Source of the DNA: Candidatus Poseidoniaceae archaeon
GTDB lineage: Archaea > Thermoplasmatota > Poseidoniia > Poseidoniales > Poseidoniaceae
Assembly: GCA_022451765.1 (NCBI GenBank)
Contig: JAKUNY010000022.1
Location: forward strand, 1 to 15,803
Reading direction: 5' to 3'
DNA: 15,803 bases
The first letter of the stretch is position 1; every line of letters begins with the position of its first letter. Shown here piece by piece: positions 13,854 to 15,803 of the stretch. The notes beneath the pieces were generated by a model. That model was not told where the DNA came from. It worked only from the letters and a program-made list of their open reading frames with translations, and searched no databases. Made by a program: the position numbers and the translations under genes.

Positions 13854-15187
13854 GCAAACCTCGACTTGTCATGTTCCATCCAAACATGGGCTTGCTCGGA
13901 GGAGCGCAACGTGACCTCATCGTCGCCTTGCCTGAGCATGCAAAGCGTTGGTCCATCACAGTCGCTACGCTGAACGCCCCGCAACTCCTTATCGAACGAT
14001 GTGAACAGCTCGGAATCGACGTTCTCGCCCCAGATGTTCCTTGGCAGCAACCTACTGGGCCGTTTGCTGAAATCACCGCAAAAGCGGGACGATCTGCTCT
14101 CAAAGGTTGGCGGCGTATGCGAACAAGGTTGCAACCTGCTTTGGATGCCGCAGATGCTTGTTGCATCGTTCTTGGAACAGGTGGCTTGGAAGTGCTCGAG
14201 ATTATTCCTGAGAATATGCCCTTGTACGTCTACATCCACGAGCGAAACAAAGGGATTTACGACGATGTTCTTCAAAGAGATATGGATGGAAAGTTACGTA
14301 ATTCATTGTTCGTGAAAAACCTCGCACTGTCTTATCTCCGTCGCTGGGATCAGCGATGGCACAAGCGACTCTGGGAACGACCCAAGTCAGCTGTCTCAGC
14401 CAATACTCCTACGAGTTCTCGTCTGCTTGCTTCATCGCATGGGTGGCCCACGAGCGAGGATTGGATTGCAGGCGAGGTGAAATTCAGAGACGAATTTCTA
14501 CGGCCGGCTGAAGTTGGAGTTTTGTGGCCAGCAATCGACCCTTCGTTTTGGCCTTCTGATGAAACCGAAAACGAACGTAAGGTTTGGGAACGATTCGAAC
14601 ACAAACCAAGCGGCCCTTATCTGCTCACAATTGGCCGTGCTTGTTACATGAAAGGGAGCAAAGAAGCAGTTCAGGTTGCAGCAGCAGCATCGCTTCCACT
14701 GGTTCACGTCGGTGGGGGTGAAACCGAAGAAATGCAGCGTCAAGCTGAGAAATTCGGTGCGGAATTGTTGATCATGCCACGCATTGATGAAGTCGAAATC
14801 GCGGCATTAATGAGAAACGCACACGCATTGATTGCAACCGCTCGAACAGAAGGTTTCGGCCTCACTCCAATGGAGGCTGCGATGGTTGGGACACCCGCCT
14901 TGGTGGTCGACGATTGTGGGTTCACACATACGATTACAGATGGACTCAATGGGCGTCGATTGCCATGGCCAAGCACAGAAGAAGGTCTTCGAGAATGGAC
15001 TGAAGCAATACAACAAGCTGGTGAAAGTACAAACCGAACCGCATGGTCGAAGGCCGGCCGTGAACGTATCTTGAGTCGATTTTCCGCGAATCATCAGGCT
15101 GAGGGATTGGCTCGCAGTCTTGCAGCGATGGGCGTTAAGGTCGAAATCTCGGATCTCGAGATTTTGCCAGGGCTTGACCCTGCTTAA
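13850..15187 (+). CDS. Glycosyltransferase, GT4-like (GT-B fold), with central insertion
   Basis: A second GT-B glycosyltransferase, 445 residues. The N-terminal domain begins RLVMFHPNMGLLGGAQRDLI (5-24), with the Gly-rich loop LLGGAQ. The C-terminal domain shows LLTIGRACYMKGSKEAV (258-274), where GRACYMKG replaces the more common GR-x-x-x-KG; then LVHVGGGETEEM (284-295); and E-x7-E EGFGLTPMEAAMVGTP (334-349) with E334 and E342. Compared with typical members of about 370-400 residues it has a longer middle section, about 130-225, rich in Arg, Trp and Lys. No signal peptide or membrane helix is present. It overlaps the upstream glycosyltransferase by 4 nt and ends 2 nt from the convergent FEN1 stop. 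Both glycosyltransferases likely act in sequence on one surface glycan, glycolipid or protein glycan; that role is inferred from context only. Confidence 0.92.
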   Translation: MSKPRLVMFHPNMGLLGGAQRDLIVALPEHAKRWSITVATLNAPQLLIERCEQLGIDVLAPDVPWQQPTGPFAEITAKAGRSALKGWRRMRTRLQPALDAADACCIVLGTGGLEVLEIIPENMPLYVYIHERNKGIYDDVLQRDMDGKLRNSLFVKNLALSYLRRWDQRWHKRLWERPKSAVSANTPTSSRLLASSHGWPTSEDWIAGEVKFRDEFLRPAEVGVLWPAIDPSFWPSDETENERKVWERFEHKPSGPYLLTIGRACYMKGSKEAVQVAAAASLPLVHVGGGETEEMQRQAEKFGAELLIMPRIDEVEIAALMRNAHALIATARTEGFGLTPMEAAMVGTPALVVDDCGFTHTITDGLNGRRLPWPSTEEGLREWTEAIQQAGESTNRTAWSKAGRERILSRFSANHQAEGLARSLAAMGVKVEISDLEILPGLDPA

Positions 15188-15189
15188 TT

Positions 15190-15803
15190 TCAAAATGAAA
15201 ACAGCGACGGCTGTCCGCCTTCACGAACAAGATTCGCTTTACGTAACTTCGTGAGTGCTTCATCGATGCGCCGTTGACTGAACTCACGCTCTTCTTGTAA
15301 GAATTGAATGAGACCTTTGACATCAACATGCCCGGGTTTGAGTGACTCTTCTCCAACCTCATTTGATGGATGATTGAGAAAAATCTCTCGTATTTCATCG
15401 AGCCGTTCGGGAACCTCCTTCCCTTTTTCTTCGCAAATGGCCTCAATGGTTCCAAGTGATTTTATCAGTTTGATTCCGGTCTTGGGTCCGATTCCTTTCA
15501 ATCCAGGATGGAAATCCGTTCCAATCATGATCGCTAAATCGACCAATTGCTCTTGTGAAAGGTCGTGCTCTGCCAACATCTCTGCGAGGATGATCTTTTG
15601 AGCACGAACGGTTCGGCCATGCCGTTTACTACCATCGCTCATGAGATTTCGAACGAGGACAGGGCTTCCGTAGAGCAAAGCATCCCAGTCTTGTGTAGCA
15701 ACAATATCCAACTGACCTTTGACGGCCATTACTGCTGCCTGACCTTCTCCCTCTGCAGCAGCATCAACCCAACGGACGCCGAGTAAATCGAGCATTTGTT
15801 TCG
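15190..15803 (-). CDS. fen: Flap endonuclease 1 (FEN1), partial, 5' end outside window
   Basis: Structure-specific 5' flap nuclease that removes primer flaps during Okazaki fragment maturation and repair. 203 residues are visible; archaeal FEN1 is about 340, so the N-terminal third is missing. The frame continues upstream of the first Met (KQMLDLLGV) to the window edge, so that Met is not the start. Visible metal-site residues are E17 and E19 in AAAEGEGQAAVM, D38 and D40 in TQDWDALLYG, and D96 in GTDFHPG. The helix-hairpin-helix follows as LKGIGPKTGIKLIKSLG (101-117). The C-terminus QPSLFSF is a PCNA-interacting peptide close to the Q-x-x-L/I-x-x-F pattern. Its presence places the window in an archaeon; eukaryotes also have FEN1, but the gene packing here does not fit one. 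It is tail to tail with the second glycosyltransferase, 2 nt apart. Confidence 0.95.
   Translation of the reverse strand, partial: KQMLDLLGVRWVDAAAEGEGQAAVMAVKGQLDIVATQDWDALLYGSPVLVRNLMSDGSKRHGRTVRAQKIILAEMLAEHDLSQEQLVDLAIMIGTDFHPGLKGIGPKTGIKLIKSLGTIEAICEEKGKEVPERLDEIREIFLNHPSNEVGEESLKPGHVDVKGLIQFLQEEREFSQRRIDEALTKLRKANLVREGGQPSLFSF

Noticed and set aside
1..15803. tRNA, rRNA, insertion sequence or phage attachment site
   Set aside because: I saw no cloverleaf-like D/T-arm pairs in the gaps, no transposase or integrase motifs and no terminal inverted repeats. Gaps are short, at most about 110 nt.

Overview
The window most likely comes from a planktonic euryarchaeon, with Marine Group II (Poseidoniales) or a close relative the best guess. 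Three things point there. The right edge holds an archaeal/eukaryotic-type flap endonuclease (FEN1) ending in a PCNA-binding tail. Several ribosome binding sites are of the GGTGAG/GGAGG type. Genes are packed tightly beside secreted, acidic, repeat-bearing proteins. The lineage is an inference from gene content; I could not run a phylogeny. No rRNA, tRNA, CRISPR array or insertion sequence is visible.

Layout. (1) Positions 1-3606, minus strand: an apparent three-gene operon of an Upf1/Dna2-type SF1 helicase, a small RDD-family membrane protein, and a protein with a long Pro-rich C-terminal region. The last is open to the left edge, where it consists of 24-bp GPPS-encoding repeats. (2) 3717-6191, plus strand: a zinc-ribbon/acidic-linker/TPR-like protein, a GNAT acetyltransferase and a NodB-type deacetylase, nearly or actually overlapping. 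(3) 6178-10408, minus strand: a polytopic GT-C-like membrane protein followed by a bacterial-type homodimeric pyruvate dehydrogenase E1 (aceE). The aceE gene is full length (891 codons) but broken by one in-frame TAA at 6595-6597. (4) 10461-11495, plus: a family III CoA-transferase that appears to lack the usual C-terminal tail. (5) 11479-12591, minus: a lipoprotein with two Cys/Asp-rich repeats and a phosphatidylinositol-PLC-like catalytic domain. (6) 12705-15187, plus: two GT-B (GT4-like) glycosyltransferases overlapping by 4 nt. (7) 15190-15803, minus: the C-terminal two thirds of FEN1, cut by the window edge.

Functionally the window mixes information processing (helicase, FEN1), central carbon metabolism (AceE, CoA-transferase) and envelope or glycan work (two glycosyltransferases, GT-C-like protein, NodB deacetylase, PLC-like lipoprotein, RDD protein). 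Tail-to-tail gene pairs overlap or nearly touch, so there is little room for dedicated terminators. I found no convincing new multi-gene system. The single most interesting point is the interrupted aceE reading frame, followed by the PLC-like lipoprotein with its tandem acidic repeats.
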